Assembly (NCBI GenBank): GCA_910576205.1
Contig: CAJTHL010000008.1
Span: forward strand, 62,001 to 126,000
Direction: 5' to 3'
Length of the DNA: 64,000 nucleotides
DNA from: Clostridia bacterium
GTDB taxonomy: Bacteria > Bacillota > Clostridia > Lachnospirales > Lachnospiraceae
Positions 34,529 to 43,538 of the stretch are shown one piece after another. The notes beneath the pieces were generated by a model. It saw only the letters and a program-made list of their open reading frames with translations. It was not told the origin of the DNA and made no database searches. The position numbers and the translations under genes were made by a program. Numbering within the stretch: position 1 is the stretch's first letter; the number at the start of each line of letters is the position of its first letter.

Positions 34529-35470
34529 ATGAATTTCCAGACGCTGCGCTATCTTGTTGAGATTGAGCACTACGGCTCCATCAACAAGGCGTCCCAGGCT
34601 CTGTACATCTCCCAGTCGGCCCTTAGCCGGGCGCTGAAGGAGACGGAGGATGAAATCAAAATCACCATATTTCACAGAACCAGTAAGGGAGTAACGCCCA
34701 CCTACGACGGGCAGCAGTTTCTGGAGCGGATCCGTCTGGTGCTGTCGGAGATCGACGATCTGGAGGCCCAGTATTTCGGATGCGCCAGCAAGCCGGACAA
34801 TACCCTTCTGGTGGCCACACAGCGCTGCACGGCGGTGGTGAAATGCTTTATTGAATTTTATGGGAAATACTGCGCGGACATGGCCATGCAGAACCTGGCT
34901 CTCCAGGAGACTACCACGGAGGAGATTATTAATCTGGTGCGGGATAACGTTTATCATGTGGGCATTCTCCACTACACCAGCGATAATGAGGCGGATTTTC
35001 TTCATATGTGCCATGCCCTTAACCTGGAGATCCATCCCTTACACGAAAGTCTCCTCTGTGCCCAGATGCGTCAGGGACATCCCCTGGCAAAAGAGGTCAG
35101 TATCGGGGTGGACGCCCTGGCCTCCTACCCCCATGTGACTTTTTCCGATGAGGATATCCCAAAGGTTAACTACTGTTCGGATGTGATGCAGTTTAACAAA
35201 AATGTCCTGAAGAAACGCATTGTCTTAAAGAGTATGGGGACGCTGAAGCAGATTCTGAAACACACGGACGGGTATTTTATCGGCTGCGATTTCACAGGCA
35301 TGACCATTGACCAGGAGCCGGAAATGGTGTATGTCCCCCTAAACGACATGGATATCACCATTAAGACCATATGGATTCACCGCAGCGGTTATGTGCTGTC
35401 CGAAATCGAGCTTTTGTTTGTCAAAGAACTGAAAAAACAGTTTGCGCTTTTGCCGCAGATGAAAAACTAA
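34529..35470 (+). CDS. LysR-family transcriptional regulator
   Basis: A 313-residue LTTR with N-terminal DNA-binding domain NFQTLRYLVEIEHYGSINKA, then SQALYISQSALSRALKETE. The C-terminal effector domain starts at about residue 90. The ribosome site GAAGGAGGG precedes the ATG. Its neighbours are the divergent SSS symporter and, 25 bp downstream on the same strand, the secernin-like hydrolase and YkvI-like transporter. These are the likely targets. The AGCS/LysR and SSS/LysR pairs lie side by side in the same layout. Confidence 0.92.
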   Translation: MNFQTLRYLVEIEHYGSINKASQALYISQSALSRALKETEDEIKITIFHRTSKGVTPTYDGQQFLERIRLVLSEIDDLEAQYFGCASKPDNTLLVATQRCTAVVKCFIEFYGKYCADMAMQNLALQETTTEEIINLVRDNVYHVGILHYTSDNEADFLHMCHALNLEIHPLHESLLCAQMRQGHPLAKEVSIGVDALASYPHVTFSDEDIPKVNYCSDVMQFNKNVLKKRIVLKSMGTLKQILKHTDGYFIGCDFTGMTIDQEPEMVYVPLNDMDITIKTIWIHRSGYVLSEIELLFVKELKKQFALLPQMKN

Positions 35471-35495
35471 AAATATTGTTAAAGGAGATCACGCT

Positions 35496-36890
35496 ATGCT
35501 TTCTTGCGACAGCTTTGCAATCCCAAAGTGGGATTCCGCTTTCGGGCAGAATATTCTTGTAAAAAACAGCGACCGTCCCCTGGGGGAGGCCCAGCCTCTT
35601 GTATGGATTCCCGGGGCCAGCCATAAGGATGGGGAGACGCTTTCCTGCACGCATCTGACCATTCCCCAGGCCCGGGAAACCTACGGGGTGCTGGGATTTA
35701 AGCCTTATTGGATCTGGGGCTTTGAGATGGGCATTAACCAGTGGGGGGTTGTAATCGGAAACGAGGCCCAGGGCTCCCGGGACTGCGGGGAAACCCAGGA
35801 GGGCCTTCTGGGCATGGATATGCTGCGGCTGGGCCTGGAGCGGGGGAAAAGCGCCCACGAGGCCATGCATGTGATAATTGCCATGCTGGAGGAGTATGGC
35901 CAGAATGCCAACGCCAGCCAGCTTTTTGACCGGCGCTACGAAAATTCCTTCCTGCTGATGGATTCCCGGGAAATCTGGCTTCTGGAAACCACCGGACGCC
36001 GCTGGGCGGCAAAGCGGGTTAAGAAGCCCTTGGGCATTTCCAACTGTTACGCTATCCGGGAGGATGCGGAGAAGATGGCGGCAGATCTGGAGACATATTC
36101 CAGGGAGAAGGGATGGACGGCTCCGGGGGAATCTTTTGATTTTGCCAAAGCCTGCACAAAGGAAGCGCTTAGACAGATGCAGTCGGTTCCCAGATTCCGC
36201 CGCTTAAATAAACTTCTTGAGGAAGCTCCCGGGGGAAAACCGGATTTTACATATTGTAAGAAAATATGCAGGGATCACTTTGAGGGGGAAATACTGGAAC
36301 CCCGGTTTGGGGCGGGATGCGGCACTTTTGTTACCATCTGTATGCACGCAGGCGCCTGGGACCGGGCGCAGACGGCGGCCTCCCTTATGGTATCCTGCCA
36401 TGAGGAGCTGGGAATCGTGGGGAGGGCGGCATTTTCTATTCCCTGCTGTTCGGCCTATATGCCCATATACTGGAGCGAATTTATTCCGGAGCCCATACAG
36501 ACCGGGGGAGAGCGCTATGCGGAGAGCTCTCTGTGGTGGACGATGGAAAGGCTGTCCATGCTGGTTTCCATAGACTATGAGCGTTTTTCCGGAAGAGTGC
36601 GGGAAACCTTTGACAGCCTGGAGGAAGATTTTGAGAGAGAAGCCCTGGAAAATGAGTCCATAGCCACAGGATATCTGCGGACAGGCGAAAAAGAGAAGGC
36701 CTTTAAGGTTTTAAACAGCCAGATGGAACGTCACTGTGCCCGGATTATGGAGACGGCCCACAGGCTGTCCGGTGAAATCGTATCTGCCTTTGGGGAGGAG
36801 ACGGGAATCCGGGGCGTGCGGGGAGAATTTCTGGAAGAATATAGTAAGCGGGTGGGTATGCCACTTCTTAAGGAAGGGCCGCGGGAATAA
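35496..36890 (+). CDS. Secernin/C69-family N-terminal-nucleophile hydrolase
   Basis: A 464-residue protein of the Ntn-hydrolase C69 dipeptidase/secernin family. The start MLSCDSFAIPKW places the nucleophile cysteine at position 4, so an N-terminal trim would be needed to free it. QNILVKNSDRP is the KNSDR-type motif, and GVVIGNEAQG, LLETTGRRWAAKRV and the ISNCYAI strand complete the family pattern. Members are dipeptidases or amidases, or uncharacterised. It lies between a LysR gene and a YkvI-like transporter (5-bp gap), so it may process a peptide or acylated amino acid imported by the SSS or YkvI protein. Substrate unknown. Confidence 0.83.
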   Translation: MLSCDSFAIPKWDSAFGQNILVKNSDRPLGEAQPLVWIPGASHKDGETLSCTHLTIPQARETYGVLGFKPYWIWGFEMGINQWGVVIGNEAQGSRDCGETQEGLLGMDMLRLGLERGKSAHEAMHVIIAMLEEYGQNANASQLFDRRYENSFLLMDSREIWLLETTGRRWAAKRVKKPLGISNCYAIREDAEKMAADLETYSREKGWTAPGESFDFAKACTKEALRQMQSVPRFRRLNKLLEEAPGGKPDFTYCKKICRDHFEGEILEPRFGAGCGTFVTICMHAGAWDRAQTAASLMVSCHEELGIVGRAAFSIPCCSAYMPIYWSEFIPEPIQTGGERYAESSLWWTMERLSMLVSIDYERFSGRVRETFDSLEEDFEREALENESIATGYLRTGEKEKAFKVLNSQMERHCARIMETAHRLSGEIVSAFGEETGIRGVRGEFLEEYSKRVGMPLLKEGPRE

Positions 36891-36895
36891 GACAG

Positions 36896-37999
36896 ATGGA
36901 CGGACGGAAAAAAGGAAAGAAAAGCGGGATACTTACCCTGCGGCTGGCCTTTGCCTTTGCCGGGGGATTCCTGGGGGCAGGGTTTGTATCCGGAAGGGAG
37001 CTCTGGCAGTTCTTTGGAAGCTTCGGCATTTGGGGGCTTTCCGGGGTTTTGCTTACGGGAGTCCTTTTTGGCGCGGTGGGCGGCCTGATTATGAAGATCG
37101 GGCTGGAGCTTGGGGAAACCCGCATTGACAGGATTGTATTAAGGAGCCGGAATCGCTGCCTTAACAGAGGTCTGGAGATATTGCAGGGGGTCTTTTTGTT
37201 TGCTGTTGCCACCATTATGCTGGCGGCAGGGGCAGCCCTTCTTGAACAGCTTTGTCACATACCTCTCTGGGCAGGAGGGCTTATGCTGGCGGCGGTGGTA
37301 ATGGGGATCGGAGGCAGCGGCTTAAAGGGGCTTATCGCCTTCTTTTCCAGGCTGGTGCCTTTGATTCTGCTGTTTTCCGTGGCCACGGCCCTGCTGGCCA
37401 TAAGCCGCTTTGGGCTTCCAGAGGCGTTTACCCCAGCACGGGAGGATGGAAATCCGCTTCTGTCAAGCTGGTATCTCTCGGCTTTTACTTACGCCTCCTA
37501 CAATGTCCTTGGAACCATGGGCCTCCAGGCCTCCCTGATTGGAGAGGGGAGGGACAGGAGGCAGCTTTTCCGGGCAGTGGCTCTGGGGGTGTTGTTTCTT
37601 ATGCTGATGGCCTTTTGCATGCTCTTTGCGCTGTCTGTCCAGCCGGATGTGGCCAAAAGCGAGCTGCCTATGCTGGAGGTGGCCTGCAGGCTCCACCCGG
37701 TCTTTGGAACCCTCTTTGGCTTTGTGCTCCTGGGAGGCATGCTGGGGGCCTGCCTCACGGGGCTGGTGCTGCTGACAGACCTTTTAAGCTACAGGCTGGG
37801 TGTGGGGAAGCCGGGTGGCAGACGAGGGATTCTGGCAGCCTTAGGCGCGCTTTGCTTTCTGGGAAGCTTCCTGGGCTTCAGCTCACTGGTGGGCGTGGTG
37901 TATCCGGTTTTTGGGTATGCGGGATTTCTGGTGATGGGGTTTCTGGTGGAGCATGGGGGGTGGATTATTGGGAGGGGAGGAAAGCCCGGAAATAAATAG
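36896..37999 (+). CDS. YkvI-like multi-helix membrane protein
   Basis: A 367-residue integral membrane protein with about ten hydrophobic helices. The N-terminal AFAFAGGFLGAGFVSGRELWQFF resembles the Bacillus YkvI family, which is distantly related to the APC/LeuT-fold transporters. The next recognisable block is YASYNVLGTMGLQASLIGEGRDRR. The function is not established; amino-acid transport is the usual guess. It follows the secernin-like gene by 5 bp and is probably co-transcribed. Its 3' end directly abuts AT-rich debris with an AbiEii fragment. Confidence 0.8.
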   Translation: MDGRKKGKKSGILTLRLAFAFAGGFLGAGFVSGRELWQFFGSFGIWGLSGVLLTGVLFGAVGGLIMKIGLELGETRIDRIVLRSRNRCLNRGLEILQGVFLFAVATIMLAAGAALLEQLCHIPLWAGGLMLAAVVMGIGGSGLKGLIAFFSRLVPLILLFSVATALLAISRFGLPEAFTPAREDGNPLLSSWYLSAFTYASYNVLGTMGLQASLIGEGRDRRQLFRAVALGVLFLMLMAFCMLFALSVQPDVAKSELPMLEVACRLHPVFGTLFGFVLLGGMLGACLTGLVLLTDLLSYRLGVGKPGGRRGILAALGALCFLGSFLGFSSLVGVVYPVFGYAGFLVMGFLVEHGGWIIGRGGKPGNK

Positions 38000-38240
38000 A
38001 CATGTATAATAAGGCTTTCCGTTTCTTCTGCATTGCATCATCGCTATCAAAAGCCATGACCTGCGCAAACTGTTCTGTCATAAAGGTGTGTCCACGGTTT
38101 TCAAATGTTCTTCGTAATGCTTCTGTCAGCGTTGCTCCATCAAAAATGAATTTGTCAGCAAAATAATAAATATCGTAATAATCTTTCACTCGGCTGGAAA
38201 ATTCCATAAGGCTTAGGATAGCATCAATCTTTTCGGCTTA
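38000..38240 (-). pseudogene. AbiEii/AbiGii nucleotidyltransferase toxin, C-terminal remnant
   Basis: On the minus strand the frame AEKIDAILSLMEFSSRVKDY, then YDIYYFADKFIFDGATLTEA and FENRGHTF, matches the conserved C-terminal half of AbiEii toxins. The TAA at 38238-38240 closes the frame upstream. At the other end the similarity stops near KRKALL, and the frame runs on into the YkvI gene's 3' end on the opposite strand. The catalytic nucleotidyltransferase half (GGT...DxD) is absent and no AbiEi antitoxin is present. It is a dead fragment of a type IV toxin-antitoxin/abortive-infection gene. Confidence 0.72.
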
Positions 38241-38563
38241 TGGACAAAATCCGAAGTTTTTTCAATGCCGCCGTTATTTTCAACTTCCTTTTGCGTAATT
38301 TCTTTTTCATTTGGGAAGACACCAGCTTTCTGCATGCAAAAAGCAAATGATGTATGCTTTTCTTTTGGCATAAACATTTAAAAATAGAAAGATCTGGTTC
38401 TTAATCATAATATACAAAGAAAGATGTGTGGCGAGAGTTTTCGTGGGGCAAATTAACGAAAATCTCCATGCCTCATACACGGATTTCTCCATGTACATCC
38501 CACGCATAAAAAGCTAAAATACACTTACAATAAATATTTGGAAAAAAACAGGAGGGAGTTTAC
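38241..38563. other. AT-rich intergenic debris upstream of the rhamnoside importer
   Basis: No convincing gene. A minus-strand frame at 38241-38340 (start MQKAGVFPNEKEITQ) is short and unrecognised and may be part of the same decayed element as the AbiEii fragment. GAGAGTTTTCGT (38433-38444) and ACGAAAATCTC (38456-38466) form an imperfect inverted repeat that could be an operator for the downstream operon. A weak -10 (TACAAT near 38526) precedes the ribosome site. Confidence 0.4.
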
Positions 38564-39934
38564 ATGAAGAAAAAGATACTTGGCATACTGCTTTGTCTGA
38601 CCATGATAGGCGCTATGACCGGCTGCGGTTCCAAGCCCGGCGCACCGGCGGATACTGGCCAGGGAGAAGTACAGGGTGAAGAGGCGCAGACACCTGAGAC
38701 AGAGTCCCAGGGAGGCCAGGAGGAGGCGGATGGAAAGACCTTTGACGGGGAGACCATTACGCTTCTGGTGGCGGCCGTGGGAATCCCGGAGGGTTTCAAC
38801 GCAGTCTGCGAGGCGGCTGAGGAAAAGCTGGGCATTAAAGTGGATGTGGAGATCGTGCCCGGAGGCGACGACGGCACAAACATTATCAAGGCCAGGCTGG
38901 CCTCGGGGGATATGGCGGATATACTGGATTATAGCTGCGGTTCCCTGATGCGGGCGTTAAATCCGGAAGAGTATTTTGCAGATATCACAGATGATTTTGG
39001 CGACCGTCTGGTGGACAGCTTTGTGGAGGCTGCCAGCGTGGATGGAAAGCTCTACGGCATTCCCTCCCACTCCAGCGAGGCAGGAGCTATCCTGTATAAC
39101 AAAGAGCTGTATGAGAAGTACGATCTGGAAGTTCCCACTACCTGGGAGCAGTTTCTGGCTAACTGCGACGTGCTGAAGGAGGCGGGGGAGATTGCAGTCC
39201 TCGGCACAGGCGGAGACAGCTGGACAAGCCAGCTTGCCTATCTGGGAGACCACTACAATGTGCTGGCGGCAGAGCCGGATTTTGCCCGGAAGTTTGAGGC
39301 GGGAGAGATCAAGTATGCGGATTTTGAGGCGGGACTTGCCAGCTTCCAGAAAATTGCTGATCTGCCCCAGTATATGAACAGCGATCATATGGCTACTACC
39401 TACGACGACGGCTGTGATATGATGATGGAAGATCAGGGCGCTCACTGGTTCGTGCTGACAAGGGCCCTGGGAAATATGTATGGGCTCTATGGGGATGAGG
39501 TAAACAAGATCGGGTGCTTTGGCGTTCCCGGTACAGACCCGGAAAACAGCGGCCTTACGGTCTGGAATCCTTCGGCCCTCTTTATGAACAAGAACACGGA
39601 GCACGAGGAGGCGGTAAAGGCCTTTATGGAATTCTATATTTCGGATGAAGCCCTGGATATTTATGCAGAGATCGAACCGCCGGTAGGTCCCTACTGCGTG
39701 AAGGGCTACAAGCTTCCGGATGAGTGCTTTGAGGCGGTTAAGGAGATGCAGGAGCGGTTCTTTGATACCGGGCGCACGGCTATGGCCCTGGAATTCCAGA
39801 CAGCCGTAAAAGGCGCCAACTGTGCATCCATCTGCCAGGAGCTGGAATCCGGTCAGACCACTGCGGCTGAGGCGGCGGCAAAATATGACGAGGATTGTAA
39901 AAAACAGGCGGTGCAGCTAGGCTTAAACTGGTAA
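38564..39934 (+). CDS. Carbohydrate ABC importer, extracellular solute-binding lipoprotein (family 1)
   Basis: A 456-residue lipoprotein with signal peptide KKKILGILLCLTMIGAM and lipobox cysteine in MTGCGSK, then a Gln/Glu-rich linker. The mature part is a MalE/UgpB-like family 1 binding protein: SGDMADILDYSCGSLM, YGIPSHSSEAGAILYNKELY and VPTTWEQFLANCD are typical. It heads an operon with two permeases, a YesM/YesN pair, a GH78 rhamnosidase and a UroD-fold protein, so the ligand is probably a rhamnose-containing oligosaccharide or glycoside. The ligand comes from context only. The ribosome site is AGGAGGGAG. Confidence 0.9.
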   Translation: MKKKILGILLCLTMIGAMTGCGSKPGAPADTGQGEVQGEEAQTPETESQGGQEEADGKTFDGETITLLVAAVGIPEGFNAVCEAAEEKLGIKVDVEIVPGGDDGTNIIKARLASGDMADILDYSCGSLMRALNPEEYFADITDDFGDRLVDSFVEAASVDGKLYGIPSHSSEAGAILYNKELYEKYDLEVPTTWEQFLANCDVLKEAGEIAVLGTGGDSWTSQLAYLGDHYNVLAAEPDFARKFEAGEIKYADFEAGLASFQKIADLPQYMNSDHMATTYDDGCDMMMEDQGAHWFVLTRALGNMYGLYGDEVNKIGCFGVPGTDPENSGLTVWNPSALFMNKNTEHEEAVKAFMEFYISDEALDIYAEIEPPVGPYCVKGYKLPDECFEAVKEMQERFFDTGRTAMALEFQTAVKGANCASICQELESGQTTAAEAAAKYDEDCKKQAVQLGLNW

Positions 39935-40055
39935 CATTTTTTTAAAGAATGTGGACGGCCCCAATTCCAAAACGCTTGAAGAAACTGGAAAATGCAGTTA
40001 ATTTTCCTTAAAAGGCGCGGCAGGATTGGGGCGGTATTTTAAAAAAGGAAAACTA

Positions 40056-40913
40056 ATGAATAAGAAAAAAATTTATTCCACATGGTTTCTGGTGCCTGCA
40101 CTTACCATATTTATCGTGTTTTTTCTTACTCCCATGGCGCTGTCCCTGTTTTTTAGTCTGACTGTGTGGGATTTTAATGGATTTACTTTCTGCGGCATTG
40201 AAAACTTTATTATGTTTTTTGAGGAAAAGTCCCTCCGCATCGGAATCCGCAATTCTATTGTGTACGCCGTGCTGACCTGTGTGTTTAAGCTGGGAATCTC
40301 CTTTTTTATCGCTCTGTTTCTCACATCGAAAATTAAGACAAAGACTATTCAGAGATCTATCGTTTTTTTTCCAAATCTGGTCAGTACAGTAGCGGTGGGA
40401 ATTACATTTACGGCCCTTATGCATCCCAGCAAGGGTCTCTTTAACAAATGTCTGACCGCCATAGGTCTTCCTGGCGTGGACTGGCTGGTAAACCCGGATC
40501 TGGCGCTCTTTTCGGTGATTGGTGTGGAGGTCTGGAAGGGACTCAGTATTGCCACAGTGATCTTTATCGCGGGTATCCAGTCCATAGACAAGACCTACTA
40601 CGAGGCGGCTGTGGTGGACGGGGCAAATTTCTGGCAGCGGGTAAGGAATATTACCATTCCCCTGTCCCGATCTGCCATGAACTCCATTATCCTGCTGTCT
40701 TTTATCGGGGGATTAAGAGGATTTGATCTTATCTGGTCTATGACCGGAGGCGGTCCTGGGTTTGCTACGGACGTGATGGCTTCCATTATCTACAAGCAGT
40801 ATCTGTCGGGCTTTTATGGGCTTTCCACGGCAGGAAATGTGATTATGCTGGTGGTGATTATGCTGATTGCGTTTCCGCTTCAGAAGTTTCTGCTGAGCAG
40901 GGAGGTGGACTGA
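40056..40913 (+). CDS. Carbohydrate ABC importer permease (MalF/UgpA type)
   Basis: The start ATG 40056 follows AAGGA; the frame is open upstream without a site. The 285-residue protein has six expected membrane helices. The cytoplasmic EAA loop is seen as YYEAAVVDGANFWQRVRNIT and ends PL. It pairs with the MalG-type permease 1 bp downstream and with the lipoprotein at 38564. No ATP-binding gene is in the operon. Firmicute importers of this type commonly share a single MsmX-like ATPase encoded elsewhere, and that is inferred here. Confidence 0.92.
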   Translation: MNKKKIYSTWFLVPALTIFIVFFLTPMALSLFFSLTVWDFNGFTFCGIENFIMFFEEKSLRIGIRNSIVYAVLTCVFKLGISFFIALFLTSKIKTKTIQRSIVFFPNLVSTVAVGITFTALMHPSKGLFNKCLTAIGLPGVDWLVNPDLALFSVIGVEVWKGLSIATVIFIAGIQSIDKTYYEAAVVDGANFWQRVRNITIPLSRSAMNSIILLSFIGGLRGFDLIWSMTGGGPGFATDVMASIIYKQYLSGFYGLSTAGNVIMLVVIMLIAFPLQKFLLSREVD

Positions 40914-40914
40914 T

Positions 40915-41748
40915 ATGTCACGAAAAAGCAGAATACGTCTGCTGATTGGGGACGTTGTGGGGATGGTTGCCTGCTTTGCCCTGTTTGTGGTACCTTTTAT
41001 CTTTATGCTGGTAAACGCCTTGAAGGACAGGAAGGCGGCCAACAGGCTGAGTCTGGCCTGGCCGGAGAATCCCCAGTGGAGCAATTTTGTGGAGGTGCTG
41101 GAGGCTGGGAATTACCAGATTCTTACAGCTTTTAAAAACAGCACCATACTCACTGTGGGAGGCGTTCTGTGCCTGGTAATCTGTGGTTCCATGGCGGGTT
41201 ATGTGCTTCAGAGAAGATCGGACCGGGTCACAAAGGCGGCCAACGCCCTTATTATGACGGGGCTTATGATTCCGGCGGCCATTCTGCCCACCATCTGGGT
41301 GCTTCAGACTCTTCACCTCTACAAGACCATGACAGGCATGATTCTGGTGGAGACGGCTTTGCAGATTCCCTTTACTGTGATGCTGTACCGGGGCTTTATC
41401 AGCAGTATCCCGGTGGAACTTGAGGAGGCTGCGGTTATCGACGGGTGTACCCCGGGGAATCTTTTCCGCACTATTGTGTTTCCCCTGCTGAAGCCTGTGA
41501 CCTCCACACTGGTGATCTTAAACGCCGTGACCATTTTTAATGATTTTACAAATCCGTTGTATTTTCTTCCCGGAAAGGATAACATAACGGTACAGGTGAC
41601 CTTGTTTCACTTTATGGGGCAGTTTTCCAGCTCCTACAACTTATTGTTCGCGGACGTGCTGCTTATTACCGTACCTATGCTGATTGTGTTTCTGATTTTT
41701 AACAACAAGATTGTGGACGGTATGGTAGCGGGGTCTGTAAAGGGGTAG
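40915..41748 (+). CDS. Carbohydrate ABC importer permease (MalG/UgpE type)
   Basis: A 277-residue protein with about six membrane helices. The EAA-loop equivalent is PVELEEAAVIDGCTPGNLFR. It ends with NNKIVDGMVAGSVKG, the C-terminal signature of MalG-class permeases, which contacts the ATPase. It begins 1 bp after the MalF-type gene and ends 2 bp before the sensor kinase gene, so importer and sensor are on one message. It forms the membrane channel for the binding protein at 38564. Confidence 0.93.
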   Translation: MSRKSRIRLLIGDVVGMVACFALFVVPFIFMLVNALKDRKAANRLSLAWPENPQWSNFVEVLEAGNYQILTAFKNSTILTVGGVLCLVICGSMAGYVLQRRSDRVTKAANALIMTGLMIPAAILPTIWVLQTLHLYKTMTGMILVETALQIPFTVMLYRGFISSIPVELEEAAVIDGCTPGNLFRTIVFPLLKPVTSTLVILNAVTIFNDFTNPLYFLPGKDNITVQVTLFHFMGQFSSSYNLLFADVLLITVPMLIVFLIFNNKIVDGMVAGSVKG

Positions 41749-41750
41749 CT

Positions 41751-43538
41751 ATGAAATTTCGAATGCGGCTGATTCTGGGGTATGCCATACTGGCCTTTGC
41801 CACCTCCTTTTTCCTTGGGGTAATCTACAACAACCATTTGCTTCAGCGCTATCAGGACGGTATTTACAACAATATCCGGTTTTCTTCCAGACAGCTTCTC
41901 AACAATCTGGACGGAAATCTGCAAAAAATGGAGCAGGTTGCGCTGTCGGTACTTTCTGATCAGGAGATGGTGCAGAGCATCCGGGAATTGTCCGTGAAGA
42001 TGGCTGAGCCGAAGAAAAATGAGGCGGTGATCCTTAATGCGAAGGGGATTGTAAAGAACGGAATCTGTACCGCCTATAATATGGAAAACTTTTACAGAGT
42101 AGTCGTATTCAATCAATATGGGTATATCGCGGCCAGTGTGTATATGCATGACCGCATGGTAGACAGCAATTCGGATATAGGGGAAATTCCCTGGCTGGAG
42201 AGTGTGAAGGGGACAAAGGGAAGGAACGTGCTGATCGGCCCCCATCCAGACGACTGGGCAGTGCCCTCTAATCAGAGGCAGGTGTTTTCTCTGGTGCGGG
42301 AAATCCAGGGAAACCAGCTGGGTTATATTGAGGTACAGCAGACAGAGGAATATTTTTACGGGATGTTTGCCCTTCCCGATGACAGGAACCGGGTTCTGGC
42401 TTTGAAGCCGGATGGCAGTATTCTATATGTCTCAGAGGGCGTAAGGCTTCAGGATTACGCGCAGTATCTGACCCTGGAGGACCAGATTTTCCGGGAGGTC
42501 AATGAGAACACCAAAGCGGCGGAACTGATTTCTATCGAGACCTCGGAGAAAAGCGGCATACGGATTTTTCTGATTGAGGACTGGAAGGTACTTATGGCGG
42601 AAAACCCCAGCGGTTGGGAGATGGCGTTTGTGGTGGGCGGTCTGTTTTTTGTGTTTGCCCTCTGTTTTGTCATTGTCATGGCAGACCTTCTCACCCGGCC
42701 CCTACAGGAGCTGCGGGATAAAATGGAGAATACCCAGTGGCATAATCTGACAGACGAGATTGCCATCAAGAGCCCGGATGCGGATATCCAGGCGCTGACA
42801 GACGCCTATAGGGATCTGACAGGCCGCTTGAAAAGCTCCATGGAGAAGGAGAAAAAGCTTAATTATCTGCAATTACAGGCCCAGTTTGACACCCTCCAGG
42901 CCCAGATCAATCCCCATTTTCTCTACAATGTACTGAACGTAATCTCAAACAGGGGTATGCAGGACGACGATGAGACCATCTGCGAGATCTGCGGGCATTT
43001 AGCAGCTATGCTGCGCTATTCTACCAACACGAAAACCCGGTATGCCACCATTGGCCAGGAGATGCATTATATAGAGGAGTATTTTTATCTTATCAAGGCC
43101 CGGTACGAGGACAAGATTTCTTTTGAGATTCAGGTGGAGGAGGGAATCCGTAGTCAGATCGTGCCAAAAACTGTCTTGCAGCAGATGGCGGAGAACTGCA
43201 TTGACCATGGCTTTGCCAACAGTGTCAGCGAGATGCGAATCCGGGTTACCGGTTATGAGAAGGATCAGAGATGGTACTTGAAGGTGGCGGACAACGGTGT
43301 GGGATTTGGGGAAGAGGCCTTGAAAAACCTGCAGGAAGAGATTGAAAAGGTGCGCAGGTGCCTGTTTGAGGAACGAAACCATATAGAACTGGAGATCGGC
43401 GGGATGGGACTCTTAAACACCTATGCCCGGCTGCTGCTGATCTACAACGATTCCCTGACCTTTACGCTTGGAAACAGCGGGGAAGGGGCAGAGATAATAT
43501 TTGGAGCGGAGATGTTTAAGGAGGAACCGGATGTATAG
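41751..43538 (+). CDS. YesM-type sensor histidine kinase
   Basis: A 595-residue membrane kinase. Helix 1 is at about 7-27, an extracytoplasmic sensor (Cache-like) at about 30-285, helix 2 at about 290-312, HAMP at about 313-365 and a coiled segment to ~380. The phospho-acceptor is His389 in INPHFLYNVLN, typical of the HisKA_7/YesM class. The ATP-binding domain has ADNGVGFG and GGMGLLNTYARL as the N and G boxes. It overlaps the response regulator by 8 bp. Such pairs usually sense an oligosaccharide outside the cell and switch on the adjoining importer and hydrolase. Confidence 0.94.
   Translation: MKFRMRLILGYAILAFATSFFLGVIYNNHLLQRYQDGIYNNIRFSSRQLLNNLDGNLQKMEQVALSVLSDQEMVQSIRELSVKMAEPKKNEAVILNAKGIVKNGICTAYNMENFYRVVVFNQYGYIAASVYMHDRMVDSNSDIGEIPWLESVKGTKGRNVLIGPHPDDWAVPSNQRQVFSLVREIQGNQLGYIEVQQTEEYFYGMFALPDDRNRVLALKPDGSILYVSEGVRLQDYAQYLTLEDQIFREVNENTKAAELISIETSEKSGIRIFLIEDWKVLMAENPSGWEMAFVVGGLFFVFALCFVIVMADLLTRPLQELRDKMENTQWHNLTDEIAIKSPDADIQALTDAYRDLTGRLKSSMEKEKKLNYLQLQAQFDTLQAQINPHFLYNVLNVISNRGMQDDDETICEICGHLAAMLRYSTNTKTRYATIGQEMHYIEEYFYLIKARYEDKISFEIQVEEGIRSQIVPKTVLQQMAENCIDHGFANSVSEMRIRVTGYEKDQRWYLKVADNGVGFGEEALKNLQEEIEKVRRCLFEERNHIELEIGGMGLLNTYARLLLIYNDSLTFTLGNSGEGAEIIFGAEMFKEEPDV

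Noticed and set aside
38307-38507. 66-codon minus-strand frame in the AT-rich gap
   Set aside because: No similarity, no ribosome site, and it crosses the inverted repeat before the importer operon; treated as noise in a decayed region.
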